A stretch of DNA of 14,450 nucleotides from an uncultured Clostridia bacterium (GTDB lineage: Bacteria; Bacillota; Clostridia; UMGS1810), in assembly GCA_937959315.1 (NCBI GenBank), contig CALGRC010000189.1, positions 1-14,450 on the forward strand. The letters are read 5' to 3'. The notes under the pieces are model-generated. The model ran no database searches. It was given only the letters and a program-made list of their open reading frames with translations, and was not told the origin of the DNA. Positions 1 to 7,107 of the stretch are shown piece after piece. Positions within the stretch are counted from its first letter, which is position 1. Every line of letters begins with the position of its first letter. Both the position numbers and the translations under genes were made by a program.

Positions 1-488
1 TGTGAAATGAGCATATTGGTATCCATAATGACGCCGCCCGTAAAGCTATCCTCTATCCGAGACGACGTCCCATCCGGCTGTGCGGCAATGGCATTATGGA
101 TACGCGCAAGCACAGCTTCGTGCGCCTGTCCGATACAGTCGTTAACCGTTGTCTGTACATCCTCCACATTCGCTAAAATTGCCGCGTCATTATTCATAAT
201 ATCTGTGGCGGCCGTCGAACTCAGGTCGCCGAAAATGAGTCCGGGGAGCATTAAAAGAAACAAAACCGGAATTGCCAAAATACCTGCCCCAGCTGCAATT
301 ATTTTCCCGATTGTTTTTCTGTTCTCCCATGCAAATCCGGCGATGGCTCCGTAAGGACCTCCTGCCGCCGCTCCCTTTGCGGCGCCGGCTATGGCTTTTC
401 CGGCTTTCACCGCACCTTTTATCTGATTTGCCGCATGCGCACTCTTTGCAAGCGCGTCGGATGCGGAACTGTAATTCTCTTCCGCCAT
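1..488 (-). CDS. Conjugation-associated membrane protein, probable cell-wall hydrolase (N-terminal 162 residues, cut by window edge)
   Basis: The start ATG (488-486) lies one base after the stop of the upstream gene, and the frame stays open to the left edge, so only 162 residues are visible. Residues ~1-60 are Ala/Gly/Lys-rich and end in a segment beginning GGPYGAIAGFAWENRKTIGK. A single strong transmembrane helix follows (~60-86, IIAAGAGILAIPVLFLLMLP), then an acidic, probably external region of helical character. From memory, this N-terminal layout matches proteins of clostridial conjugative elements whose C-terminus is a lysozyme-, CHAP- or NlpC/P60-type peptidoglycan hydrolase that opens the wall for the transfer channel. 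No catalytic domain is visible because the gene is truncated, so the hydrolase role is inferred from family resemblance and from position after VirB2/VirB6-like genes. Confidence 0.6.
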   Translation of the reverse strand, partial: MAEENYSSASDALAKSAHAANQIKGAVKAGKAIAGAAKGAAAGGPYGAIAGFAWENRKTIGKIIAAGAGILAIPVLFLLMLPGLIFGDLSSTAATDIMNNDAAILANVEDVQTTVNDCIGQAHEAVLARIHNAIAAQPDGTSSRIEDSFTGGVIMDTNMLIS

Positions 489-489
489 A

Positions 490-1596
490 TTACATCTTAT
501 CCTTTCGCATCGGCGCTTTCGGCAGTCTTTCTACAATTTTCTCATCGTACTGCACCTTTCCCTCAACATCCATGTACGGCGTTTTTTCCACGGTCGGCAC
601 TGTATATTGTCTGTACCATTTCGAGTCATCAACCGCCGTTACCGTTTCAAAATTGCCTTCCGGCTTCGTATATTTTTCTGCATCATACATAGCAAACTGC
701 CGTCCCTCCGGAAACTCATCCGTAGTTTCCATACCGGTAATTCGTCCGCCGCCCATTTCAATATCAGAAAAAACCGGTACTGCTTCCGCAATACCGGATG
801 TCATTGTATTTGTATCATCAAGGCCCGCCGATTCAAACGGCGCATCCCCATTCACAGAGCCGCCAAAGGAATTCACGCCTATCGTGCCGCCAATCTCTTC
901 TTTATTCGTTATGGCAGTAGCCCCGCCGTGTTCCAGCGTTGTTTTGGAGGATTGCTGTAATTCGGATGTCTGTGCGGATTGCTTATTGGTATTGAAACCA
1001 AAGTATGATTCCATTGCAGTTTTCCCGTTCTCACCCGTTATTGACCCCATTTTGGATATGTCGCCTCGGGCAACCGAACCAATAACGCCAGCCGCAAAGC
1101 TGCCGCCTTTTCCAACAGACCCCTCGTATGCTCTTTGACCAATGCTCGCCATAATACCGCCTGCCGAATTTTTTCCTGTCACCATACCGGCCGCGCCATC
1201 TGCCATTTTTCTCCCGATTCCGCCGCCAAAGAATCCATTCCCTGCCGGGCTTGCTGCTCCCGAACTGCCGCTGTTCTTACCAAAGCCGGAAAATTTTCCT
1301 GATTTGAAGGCGTTCCCGACAGTTCTTGCTGCAATCATCGCTTCTCCCAGCATAGAGCCGCCCGTTCTGCCCACGGATATCCCAAGCGAACTCATAAAGG
1401 AATCTATTTTCTGAGATACCTTCATAAACGCTATGGCGCATAAAAACCACACAAACAAGTTGCCGGACACCGCTTCTTTTCCGCCTGCTTCCACAGCGCT
1501 CTGCACCTCAGATTCGGTAATTGCATAACAGGCGCTGCTCAGCATAAATGTCAACAGGATAAACACAATGCCGATTCTTAATATTCGTTTATTCAT
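490..1596 (-). CDS. Conjugation-type Gly/Ala-rich membrane protein (TrbL/VirB6-associated)
   Basis: 368 residues, ATG preceded by a strong AGGAGG with good spacing. Residues 1-25 form a signal peptide or first membrane helix (FILLTFMLSSACYA). A second hydrophobic stretch at ~44-60 (SGNLFVWFLCAIAFMKVSQK) leads into KIDSFMSSLGISVGRTGGSM, a segment I recall from conjugation proteins of Clostridia. Residues ~75-200 are Gly/Ala/Ser-rich, like the flexible C-terminal half of TrbL proteins. Residues ~270-368 are hydrophilic with many Tyr, Glu and Lys. It sits 19 bases after the VirB6/TrbL-like gene and touches the next gene. Taken together, the two genes resemble a TrbL split into a membrane part and a Gly-rich tail part. 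No enzymatic motif is visible. The exact role is unknown; a membrane-linked component of the transfer apparatus is most likely. Confidence 0.6.
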   Translation of the reverse strand: MNKRILRIGIVFILLTFMLSSACYAITESEVQSAVEAGGKEAVSGNLFVWFLCAIAFMKVSQKIDSFMSSLGISVGRTGGSMLGEAMIAARTVGNAFKSGKFSGFGKNSGSSGAASPAGNGFFGGGIGRKMADGAAGMVTGKNSAGGIMASIGQRAYEGSVGKGGSFAAGVIGSVARGDISKMGSITGENGKTAMESYFGFNTNKQSAQTSELQQSSKTTLEHGGATAITNKEEIGGTIGVNSFGGSVNGDAPFESAGLDDTNTMTSGIAEAVPVFSDIEMGGGRITGMETTDEFPEGRQFAMYDAEKYTKPEGNFETVTAVDDSKWYRQYTVPTVEKTPYMDVEGKVQYDEKIVERLPKAPMRKDKM

Positions 1597-1615
1597 TTCT
1601 CACACCTCCTACAGC

Positions 1616-2326
1616 CTACAACGAAAGCGGATTGGATAAAAATGTCCCTACCATTGAGGTAAATATTCTGAGACACCATGCGTTCATCAACAACAAGAAC
1701 ACCTGTCCCCCAAGCATCCTGCACCACGATTTGAAAATATTTGACGTCGTCTGCGAGGCGCCAAGTGCAAATGCCACCGGCGCCGTGTATACCAAAACAC
1801 CAAGCAGGACATACCGCTCCGCCGCTTCGAACAAGAGTTTGATATAGTTCCACGCAAGAATCAGGATCAGAATCAAACATATCAGTCCTACGGAACCGCT
1901 TGCAACCACACCCAAAATAACCAGCATCACCGAGTTGAAATTTGCAAAATTCAGGGGCGGCAAATCCTCCGTCATAATCCAGTTGTAAGGCGTACCGCCG
2001 ATTTTGAGAATCATGGCAAGAATTTCGTCGGAAAATATGACCAACATGATAAAAAACATGGAACGAATCACAAGTTTGACCGGATCCTCCGCCTCGCCGC
2101 CCATAATCAAACCAAAATTCCGGAAAAGCTGCCACACCAAGTTTAACAGGATTAACCCAATCCCCAGAGCGACAAATATGTGATACATAGCGTCTGCCGC
2201 CGGAAAGTATCTGATAAACGTACTCATGTCACAGCCCAATGCACCAAGCACCGAACTTGATATCATGTCAAGCACATTCATTACCTGCTCGGCAAGCCAG
2301 GACACAATGCCGTCCAATATTCCCAC
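1616..2326 (-). CDS. VirB6/TrbL-like polytopic conjugation channel protein
   Basis: 236 residues, GTG start, with GGGGAG nine bases upstream. An amphipathic N-terminus is followed by about five hydrophobic segments (~46-70, 85-108, 129-158, 168-190, 200-225). The last part contains SNIFKSWCRMLGGQVFLLLM, typical of the VirB6/TrbL-like proteins of Gram-positive conjugative elements. VirB6-type proteins form the inner-membrane part of the type IV secretion channel through which DNA or protein substrate passes. The gene lies directly after a VirB2/TrbC-like pilin gene and before a Gly/Ala-rich membrane protein, which is the order expected of a conjugation module. There is no signal peptide. Family assignment rests on topology, length, the C-terminal signature and context; it has not been checked by a profile search. 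Confidence 0.72.
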   Translation of the reverse strand: MGILDGIVSWLAEQVMNVLDMISSSVLGALGCDMSTFIRYFPAADAMYHIFVALGIGLILLNLVWQLFRNFGLIMGGEAEDPVKLVIRSMFFIMLVIFSDEILAMILKIGGTPYNWIMTEDLPPLNFANFNSVMLVILGVVASGSVGLICLILILILAWNYIKLLFEAAERYVLLGVLVYTAPVAFALGASQTTSNIFKSWCRMLGGQVFLLLMNAWCLRIFTSMVGTFLSNPLSL

Positions 2327-2332
2327 AATTCA

Positions 2333-2398
2333 TCACTCCCCTTTCGCGCTTTTGAAATTTACGGTTTTAGCAAAACTCTGCTCCCTTTTCAGCTTCAT
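2333..2398 (-). CDS. Possible 21-residue ORF coupled to flanking genes
   Basis: The ATG (2398-2396) overlaps the TGA stop of the upstream pilin-like gene as TGATG, the classic layout for translational coupling. The ORF ends in TGA (2335-2333), seven bases before the GTG of the VirB6-like gene. It begins MKLKREQSF, is rich in Lys and has no hydrophobic segment. It fills almost all of the gap between the two genes. It has no family I recognise. It may be a real micropeptide, a device that carries ribosomes across the gap to the next start, or chance. The layout is seen directly; translation is not shown. Confidence 0.25.
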   Translation of the reverse strand: MKLKREQSFAKTVNFKSAKGE

Positions 2399-2751
2399 CA
2401 GCCTGTCCACTTACCGCCTGTCAAAAATTGATTAAAATATGTAATGATAAAGCCCAGGCTGTTAAGGATGATCCATGTAATCACAATCCGCTTTAGCCAT
2501 GCCCGTGATTCATCAACCGTCTTTCCGGACTTTGAAAAATTCATGAGCAATAGTGCAATAGACGCCGTGACTACGGCCGCAATTGTGGAAATCAGCAAAA
2601 CCTTGTCGTATACGTCTTTCAATATTTCCTGCGCCTTATCCCATATATCCTCTGCGAACACAGTCATGGTCATCATCGACACAACCGTGATGATAAGAAA
2701 AGCCACATATAGCACTTTTCCAGCATTTATCTTTTTGAAATACTTCGACAT
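2398..2751 (-). CDS. VirB2/TrbC-like conjugative pilin subunit
   Basis: 117 residues from the ATG at 2751, chosen because AAGGAG sits seven bases upstream. An ATG at 2772 would place that SD inside the gene. Residues ~14-34 form a signal peptide ending MTMTVFA, with likely cleavage before EDIW. The mature protein has a short amphipathic helix and two hydrophobic helices (~53-71 and ~88-107) separated by a charged loop (SKSGKTVDESRAWLKR). Signal peptide plus two helices in about 120 residues is the architecture of VirB2/TrbC pilins, which form the extracellular conjugation pilus or a membrane equivalent in Gram-positives. It follows the second prepilin peptidase by 24 bases and precedes a VirB6-like gene. 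VirB2-type pilins are normally processed by signal peptidase, not by A24 enzymes. Confidence 0.68.
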   Translation of the reverse strand: MSKYFKKINAGKVLYVAFLIITVVSMMTMTVFAEDIWDKAQEILKDVYDKVLLISTIAAVVTASIALLLMNFSKSGKTVDESRAWLKRIVITWIILNSLGFIITYFNQFLTGGKWTG

Positions 2752-2775
2752 CTCCATTCTCCTTCTCTTCATAAT

Positions 2776-3219
2776 TTATCCCGCAGCGCACAGCGTCAGC
2801 CATCCAAGCAATACGCAAAACGCCAACGGCACGCTCTTTTGCCCGGTTATCAGCGTATACACGACTGCGTACAGCGCCGCAAAAAGCAGCGTCTGCACAA
2901 AATACGTCATTCCAACCGCCGCACCCAAAGCCGCGAGAAATTTTACGTCGCCGCCTTTTATTTTGTCGGTTGCCATCGCAATGCAAAACGCCGGTACTGC
3001 GCCGATTAAAAATCCCGTTATTCTCTCATAAATAGATACGGGACTCCACAGCAGCGCGTACAGCAATAACAGCAGGATCATGATCGACGGTATTTTCCGA
3101 TACCGCCAATCTATAAACCCTGCTGCAATCAATAGTACCGTAAGCATCAGTCTGCCCCGGAAAAGTCGTCGCTGTACATATCGCCGTTTATAGTGATTCT
3201 GCCAATCAATTTCTGGCAA
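2776..3219 (-). CDS. Second A24-family prepilin peptidase, compact (CpaA/TadV type)
   Basis: 147 residues from a TTG start, or 125 from the internal ATG at 3147. Both catalytic-aspartate motifs of A24 peptidases are present: IDWRYRKIPS after the first helix and KIKGGDVKFLAALGA (GGD) in the middle. About four to five hydrophobic segments follow. There is no methyltransferase domain, as in TadV/CpaA. Such enzymes cut the leader from type IV or Flp prepilins on the cytoplasmic face. The TTG start has AAGGTG seven bases upstream and lies 11 bases after the previous gene, so it fits the packing. However, it would add a very basic 24-residue N-terminus on what should be the outer side of helix 1, which argues for the ATG at 3147. 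The start is therefore open. It borders the conjugation-type genes and is the second A24 enzyme in this window. Confidence 0.8.
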   Translation of the reverse strand: MPEIDWQNHYKRRYVQRRLFRGRLMLTVLLIAAGFIDWRYRKIPSIMILLLLLYALLWSPVSIYERITGFLIGAVPAFCIAMATDKIKGGDVKFLAALGAAVGMTYFVQTLLFAALYAVVYTLITGQKSVPLAFCVLLGWLTLCAAG

Positions 3220-3230
3220 AATTCCACACC

Positions 3231-4964
3231 TTATATCCCGCCGCCGCTGATATATACTTCAAATTCATGATTCACCGGATTTTCCTCTGTGCCCGGAAGC
3301 TCTACCGGCGTGTATATCCTTCGCGCCCCCGCTTCCGAAACATTGCTCACTGGAAGCTGAAATTTCAGTCTGCCGTTTTGCTCCATGCCAATCGTCTTGC
3401 TTTGCGTTCCCAATCGGTTTGTCATCTCCCACGGAAGATACACCGTCGCCTTTGTCGGGTCTTTTACCGTCATAAGCGCACGACGGTTTGCACCCCAGCC
3501 GGAACAACCGCCTTGATTGGACACAAGCGTTGTATCAACCGCGCAGTTTACCCCCAGTTCAAATCCGTAACCGGATTTGAATGTATCCGGTGTGATTACT
3601 GCGTCTGCCGTCAATACAGCCTGATACGAAAACGTATGGGTACAGGTTTTGTATTTCTGTTTCCCTTTTGACGTATACCCGTCGGGAACCCTGTGCGAAT
3701 CTGTTTCTGTCCATTCAATGATACCATTACACACTCCGTTTGGTTTGATGGAAACTGTCGGCTCGGGCGGTTTTTCATTTTCAGATGTATCTCCCGTTCC
3801 CGTACCGCCGCCGGCTATCATTCCCGTGCCGGTATTACGGCTGCATTCTACATTTATATATTTCGTAGGAATATACCCGTTTAAAATCACATCTACCGGG
3901 TTATCTGTACCGGTATATTGTATGGTGCTGTCCACGAGCTGCACATTCCAGCCTTTTATCGTATAGCCGGACGGCGGCGTTAACGTCGCTGTAATGGTTG
4001 TCTCCTGCTCTTTTACCACTTTTTCGCCCGTCAGCAAATCGGTTTTCAATATTCTGTTTTCCGCTGTATCCCAATAGCGGACCTCAACGCCTGTTGCCAT
4101 ATACGGATAGAATTCAATATTGAGATACTTTTCCGGAACCCAACCGGCAAGGGTAATGCCCACATCGCGCTCGGTTCCGCTGTATTGTATTGTCCCATCC
4201 ATTAGCTGCACATTCCATCCGGAATACAAATACCCTTCCCAGTCGTCAATGTGGAAGGAGGTCTCTACTGTTTCCGCATCCTGCAAAATCTGCCCCGCAT
4301 TTACATATCCCTCATGAAAAATGCGGCTGTTCTGCGCATCCCACCACCTGACGTACACCATTGCCTCTCTCATTGGCTTGACAACAACCCTGACTGCCGA
4401 AAAGTACCAGTACGCCCCTTTAGGGAACCATTTGTTTGTTCCGATTGTCTGATGGCTGCCATTTTCGCTCCATGGGTCGCAGCACCCCGCTTTCACCTTC
4501 GCGTTATTTCTGACACAGAGATAGAATATGGTTTCCCCGGGCGAATCCAGATAGATTGAGGTGTCGTTGACAATGTTATAATCGTAGACTGCGTAAGCGT
4601 CTCCGAGACTGCCGGTCCTCTGCCAATCCCATTCCATAATGCTTCCGCCCTGGTTGTTATCACGGCTCAAATCCTCAAAGGTCAATGTATCGCCGACATA
4701 GCAAGTAAGCGTTGGGAAGTCAGCCGAACAGTCATATCCCGCATCGCTGATTACCGAGTCTGCAACCTCTCCGTTCACCATTCGTTTAGCGGCAAACTGC
4801 GCGGTCGGTTTATTGACTGTCACGCCGTCCCTATTTAAAATTTCCATCATACGATAGTCCTTATCCGCATGGCGGTTACTCCACTCAGCCGATACAGAAA
4901 TTCCCGATAATACAAAAATGGCTGTCATAAGGACAGCCATCATGCTCATATATTTTATTTTCAT
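3231..4964 (-). CDS. Secreted modular surface protein with PKD-like and two MucBP-like repeats
   Basis: 577 residues from the ATG at 4964. This start is chosen because GGAGG lies nine bases before it; the earlier ATG at 4982 precedes that SD. A signal peptide spans residues 1-26 (to SVSA). A PKD-like beta domain at ~88-155 carries YVGDTLTFEDLS and PGETIFYLCV. Two related ~90-residue modules follow at ~203-291 and ~292-378, sharing VRWWD/VRYWD, WNVQL.D.TIQY.GT and a KYLN/KYIN end. They resemble MucBP-type or pseudopilin-tip beta modules. A Gly/Thr linker (~379-400) leads to an unassigned C-terminal domain of ~175 residues. There is no LPxTG, SLH or transmembrane anchor, so it must be shed or held by a partner. 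It starts four bases after the CuAO-N protein gene and ends just before a prepilin peptidase. An adhesin or a pilus-linked structural protein is my inference. Confidence 0.65.
   Translation of the reverse strand: MKIKYMSMMAVLMTAIFVLSGISVSAEWSNRHADKDYRMMEILNRDGVTVNKPTAQFAAKRMVNGEVADSVISDAGYDCSADFPTLTCYVGDTLTFEDLSRDNNQGGSIMEWDWQRTGSLGDAYAVYDYNIVNDTSIYLDSPGETIFYLCVRNNAKVKAGCCDPWSENGSHQTIGTNKWFPKGAYWYFSAVRVVVKPMREAMVYVRWWDAQNSRIFHEGYVNAGQILQDAETVETSFHIDDWEGYLYSGWNVQLMDGTIQYSGTERDVGITLAGWVPEKYLNIEFYPYMATGVEVRYWDTAENRILKTDLLTGEKVVKEQETTITATLTPPSGYTIKGWNVQLVDSTIQYTGTDNPVDVILNGYIPTKYINVECSRNTGTGMIAGGGTGTGDTSENEKPPEPTVSIKPNGVCNGIIEWTETDSHRVPDGYTSKGKQKYKTCTHTFSYQAVLTADAVITPDTFKSGYGFELGVNCAVDTTLVSNQGGCSGWGANRRALMTVKDPTKATVYLPWEMTNRLGTQSKTIGMEQNGRLKFQLPVSNVSEAGARRIYTPVELPGTEENPVNHEFEVYISGGGI
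4918..4940 (-). other. Hairpin with T-tract inside a signal-peptide coding region
   Basis: A perfect 9-bp inverted repeat, ATGGCTGTC / GACAGCCAT, with a 5-base loop lies about 25 bases into the PKD/MucBP-like gene. On the coding strand it is followed by TTTTG. It has a terminator-like shape but a modest stem and a short T-run. It could attenuate transcription of the large secreted protein, or it may be a by-product of the coded Met-Ala/Thr residues. Confidence 0.3.
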
Positions 4965-4968
4965 TGCA

Positions 4969-5835
4969 TTATTCCTCCGCATTTTCCAATGGATACGGCA
5001 TTTTCAACGTTTCGCTAAAGGAGTATGTTTTGCTTTCATCACTGCATTTTCTATGCACAGTAAGCTCAAATTCAATCGTATCTCCGTCTGCAAGAGAAAA
5101 TGTCTTGGCATTCTCCCGCGTTGTATAGTATGCACGCCGTACAGTTACAATCGTATTGCCCGAATTTGTCAATGTAACGAAATTATCCCGGTTGTATTTC
5201 TGCCAACCGTTGATTGCGCCTTCATCCTGTTCAAACACATTCAATTCCACCGGATTTTTAAATTCTATGCGGAATTCATAATTAGGGCAATCTCTTTCAA
5301 AATCCCGGTAATTGTCCAGTGTAATCCAAAACAGCCGTCTATCGCTTTCCGCAGCCGGAAAATGCAGGGTCAGCTTTGGTTCCGGAAACTTCACAACCTC
5401 GCCCGGCGATGTAATACGCACTGTTGCAGTTTCTCCGTCCCACTCAACGCCGCAGGAGAGCATTTCCGAGATAAAACGCAATGGTACAAAGGTTCTGTCT
5501 TCTTTTAGAATACCATAGGTATCAAACACATGCATTTCGCCGTTCAAAAATGCTTTCATGTCGCCGATTTTGTATGTAATCGTATCTCCGTCCTTTTTGA
5601 TAATTGCCGTTCGCGTTTCGTTCTCCCAATCAACGTCGGCGCCCATTGCCTCGGACACAAACCGGATCGGAACAAGCGTCCTGTCCCGCGCGTCGATAAA
5701 CGGCTGTGCGTCCGGGAAAACGATTTCAGCGCCGTCAAGCGTTACCGTAACCTTTTCTTCGCCGACAGCGAATGCAGATACACTGATACCCAAAAGCATT
5801 CCGACAGTCAACACAATACTTAAAAATTTTTTCAT
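4969..5835 (-). CDS. Secreted protein with copper-amine-oxidase N-terminal-like domain
   Basis: 288 residues from the ATG at 5835. GAGGGAG sits six bases upstream; the ATG at 5841 abuts the SD and is unlikely. A signal peptide covers residues 1-23 (MKKFLSIVLTVGMLLGISVSAFA). Residues ~28-145 form two copies of the CuAO-N (PF07833-type) unit, marked by RDRTLVPIRFVSEAMGADVD and EDRTFVPLRFISEMLSCGVE. In Firmicutes this module is a general extracellular domain, probably wall- or protein-binding. The C-terminal half (~150-288) is an all-beta-looking region with no family I recognise. There are no amine oxidase catalytic domains and no copper-enzyme motifs, so it is not an oxidase. Its stop lies four bases before the next secreted protein's start, so the two are probably co-translated partners on the cell surface. 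Confidence 0.82.
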   Translation of the reverse strand: MKKFLSIVLTVGMLLGISVSAFAVGEEKVTVTLDGAEIVFPDAQPFIDARDRTLVPIRFVSEAMGADVDWENETRTAIIKKDGDTITYKIGDMKAFLNGEMHVFDTYGILKEDRTFVPLRFISEMLSCGVEWDGETATVRITSPGEVVKFPEPKLTLHFPAAESDRRLFWITLDNYRDFERDCPNYEFRIEFKNPVELNVFEQDEGAINGWQKYNRDNFVTLTNSGNTIVTVRRAYYTTRENAKTFSLADGDTIEFELTVHRKCSDESKTYSFSETLKMPYPLENAEE

Positions 5836-5855
5836 AGCCATCTCCCTCTCTTTTT

Positions 5856-6317
5856 TTAGTCTACTCTGTAGTTTGTTGATGATATTTCAAACGGTATTTT
5901 GATACCGCCGGTCAAGAAGGCAAACAGGCTTGACGCTTCCGCCGTTCCTTTTGCGGTCAGCACAGCCGGATTGCTTGAGCCGTCAACAGATGCAAAATGC
6001 AGCTGATAACTCAGTTTCCCATTTTTATATTTCCGGTATTGTGCATCCAAACCTGCGTCCTCTTGCAGATATTGATAGAATTGCTGTTTGGCTTCAGCTA
6101 CATTCAGATTTGTTATCTTGTCCTGCCGATAGCTGTCTCCCATAGCATATTCCACAGCGCAATTTACAGTCCGCTGAAGATTGTATTCAATATCTTGCTG
6201 CAAGAGGTGAATCCGATAAAATTCTCCTACCGTGACAGTTAATGTCACAAGCACAAATACAATTATCATGGTAAGAAGCATACCATCGCATTCTTTTTTT
6301 CTAAAATGTCTGTTCAC
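5856..6317 (-). CDS. TadE/TadG-like pseudopilin
   Basis: 153 residues, GTG start with AGGAGG five to seven bases upstream. A basic N-terminal leader (NRHFRKKECDG) is followed by one long hydrophobic helix at ~13-32 (MLLTMIIVFVLVTLTVTVGE). The mature part then starts as a helix (FYRIHLLQQDIEYNLQRTVN) and ends in a beta-like region with an SSLFAFLTGG segment. This is the shape of TadE/TadG minor pseudopilins, which are processed by the A24 peptidase and help assemble the Flp fibre. If the cut is after Gly12, position +5 is Met rather than the usual Glu. A likely promoter sits immediately upstream. The prepilin peptidase gene precedes it and a CuAO-N surface protein follows. Family placement is by architecture, not by strong sequence signature. 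Confidence 0.62.
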   Translation of the reverse strand: MNRHFRKKECDGMLLTMIIVFVLVTLTVTVGEFYRIHLLQQDIEYNLQRTVNCAVEYAMGDSYRQDKITNLNVAEAKQQFYQYLQEDAGLDAQYRKYKNGKLSYQLHFASVDGSSNPAVLTAKGTAEASSLFAFLTGGIKIPFEISSTNYRVD

Positions 6318-6333
6318 TTCGCCCTCCTACTAT

Positions 6334-6362
6334 ATTATACGAAAATTTTTTTAAAACCGCAA
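6334..6362 (-). promoter_or_regulatory. Putative sigma-A-type promoter before the TadE/TadG-like gene
   Basis: On the minus strand TTGCGG (6362-6357), a 17-base AT-rich spacer and a perfect TATAAT (6339-6334) are present. The -35 matches only TTG. The GTG start is 17 bases beyond the -10, so the leader would be very short and begin almost at the SD. It could start a sub-operon running from the pseudopilin through the secreted proteins to the conjugation-type genes. Confidence 0.45.
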
Positions 6363-6384
6363 TGTTTTATCCAGGGAACACATT

Positions 6385-7011
6385 TTACAACCAGAAATAC
6401 GCCAGAGTTCCTAAATATAAAATCGGAGCAAGCGGTATCTTTTTCTGCCTATCCGACCTTTTTGTAACCATCTGCGGCGCATAAACAATAAGCCCAATCA
6501 CCGAAGACAAAAACAATGCCTGCGTGATACCGGAATACCCGCATAGCATATAAACGATAAATAGAATGTCATAATCTCCCTCCCCCATTATATTCGGCCG
6601 CAATTTTACAAGTAGTTTCAAAATCGCATATACAGCAATCGTTGAAAGTATAAAAATACACAGTTCTGAACGCTCATGCTGAACCAGATATCCGAAAATT
6701 CTCAGCAAAAGAATTTCTAATATGCCAATGTGCAAAAATGCGGCATACACAGCCATCTCTTGCATATCCTGAATTGCGTATAATGTCAAAAACATAAGCC
6801 CCGCAAATACAATAACCGTTTCTATGTAACATCCGGATGGTATATAGCGGGAAGCGCATACAAAAGCGCTCCCCATATAGATACCGCTTGCCGCCAAATG
6901 AAATTGATGCTGTCGTTTGGTCGGATTAGCATTTTCCTCGCGCACCAGTCTGCACAGTAACGTACCAAGAGCGGCTCCAACCACAAAAAATATTATCCTC
7001 AGCAATACCAT
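6385..7011 (-). CDS. A24-family prepilin peptidase (TadV/CpaA-like)
   Basis: 208 residues, ATG with GGAG seven bases upstream. A membrane protein with about six hydrophobic segments. The two catalytic aspartates of the GxGD family are visible: Asp82 in YAIQDMQEMAVYA, and Asp146 in the GEGD motif of NIMGEGDYDILF (Gly143-Glu-Gly145-Asp146). The C-terminal KKIPLAPILYLG matches the family's conserved end. The N-terminal methyltransferase domain of PilD/GspO is absent, as is usual for TadV. The enzyme cuts prepilin leaders on the cytoplasmic side of the membrane; likely substrates are the Flp-like and TadE-like proteins of this cluster. It follows a 110-base spacer after the SLH protein and precedes the second pseudopilin. 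This is the better preserved and longer of two A24 enzymes here. Confidence 0.88.
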   Translation of the reverse strand: MVLLRIIFFVVGAALGTLLCRLVREENANPTKRQHQFHLAASGIYMGSAFVCASRYIPSGCYIETVIVFAGLMFLTLYAIQDMQEMAVYAAFLHIGILEILLLRIFGYLVQHERSELCIFILSTIAVYAILKLLVKLRPNIMGEGDYDILFIVYMLCGYSGITQALFLSSVIGLIVYAPQMVTKRSDRQKKIPLAPILYLGTLAYFWL

Positions 7012-7048
7012 TTCGCCGCTCCTTTCTTATATGTAGCCGGTATATATA

Positions 7049-7077
7049 ATTACGCCATGTCGGACTTACGCTGTCAA
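7049..7077 (-). promoter_or_regulatory. Possible promoter before the prepilin peptidase gene
   Basis: On the minus strand a perfect TTGACA (7077-7072) is followed after 17 bases by CGTAAT (7054-7049), which matches four of six -10 positions, and then by an AT-rich run (TATATA). It lies in the longest intergenic spacer of the window. The -35 overlaps the end of the 13-codon ORF. The weak -10 keeps confidence low. Confidence 0.33.
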
Positions 7078-7107
7078 TAACACTGTTAAAACTCTTTTCT
7101 TTTTCAT
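7066..7107 (-). CDS. 13-residue leader-like or remnant ORF (MKKKRVLTVLLTA)
   Basis: An ATG at 7107 with AGGAGAG seven bases upstream opens a 13-codon frame ending TAA (7068-7066). The peptide has three Lys, one Arg and then a hydrophobic run, exactly like the start of a signal peptide, but stops there. It begins 15 bases after the SLH gene stop. It may be the surviving head of a deleted secreted-protein gene or a leader peptide for the peptidase gene. The SD and frame are seen; function is unknown. Confidence 0.35.
   Translation of the reverse strand: MKKKRVLTVLLTA

Noticed and set aside
272..1138. 288-residue plus-strand open frame
   Set aside because: It lies opposite the Gly/Ala-rich minus-strand gene, has no SD, and its Pro/Ser-rich composition is the mirror of that gene's codons.
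1593..2135. 180-residue minus-strand frame overlapping the VirB6-like gene
   Set aside because: Out-of-frame shadow with Cys/Gly/Arg-rich composition and no hydrophobic design; the VirB6-like frame explains the region.
4969..5835. A functional copper amine oxidase
   Set aside because: Only the N-terminal-like module is present. The catalytic domain with its quinone-forming Tyr and copper His ligands is absent at this length.
6340..6367. Terminator formed by AAAAC...GTTTT before an A-rich run
   Set aside because: The stem is only five A/T-rich pairs and is not followed by a T-tract on the coding strand; the same bases read better as promoter spacer.
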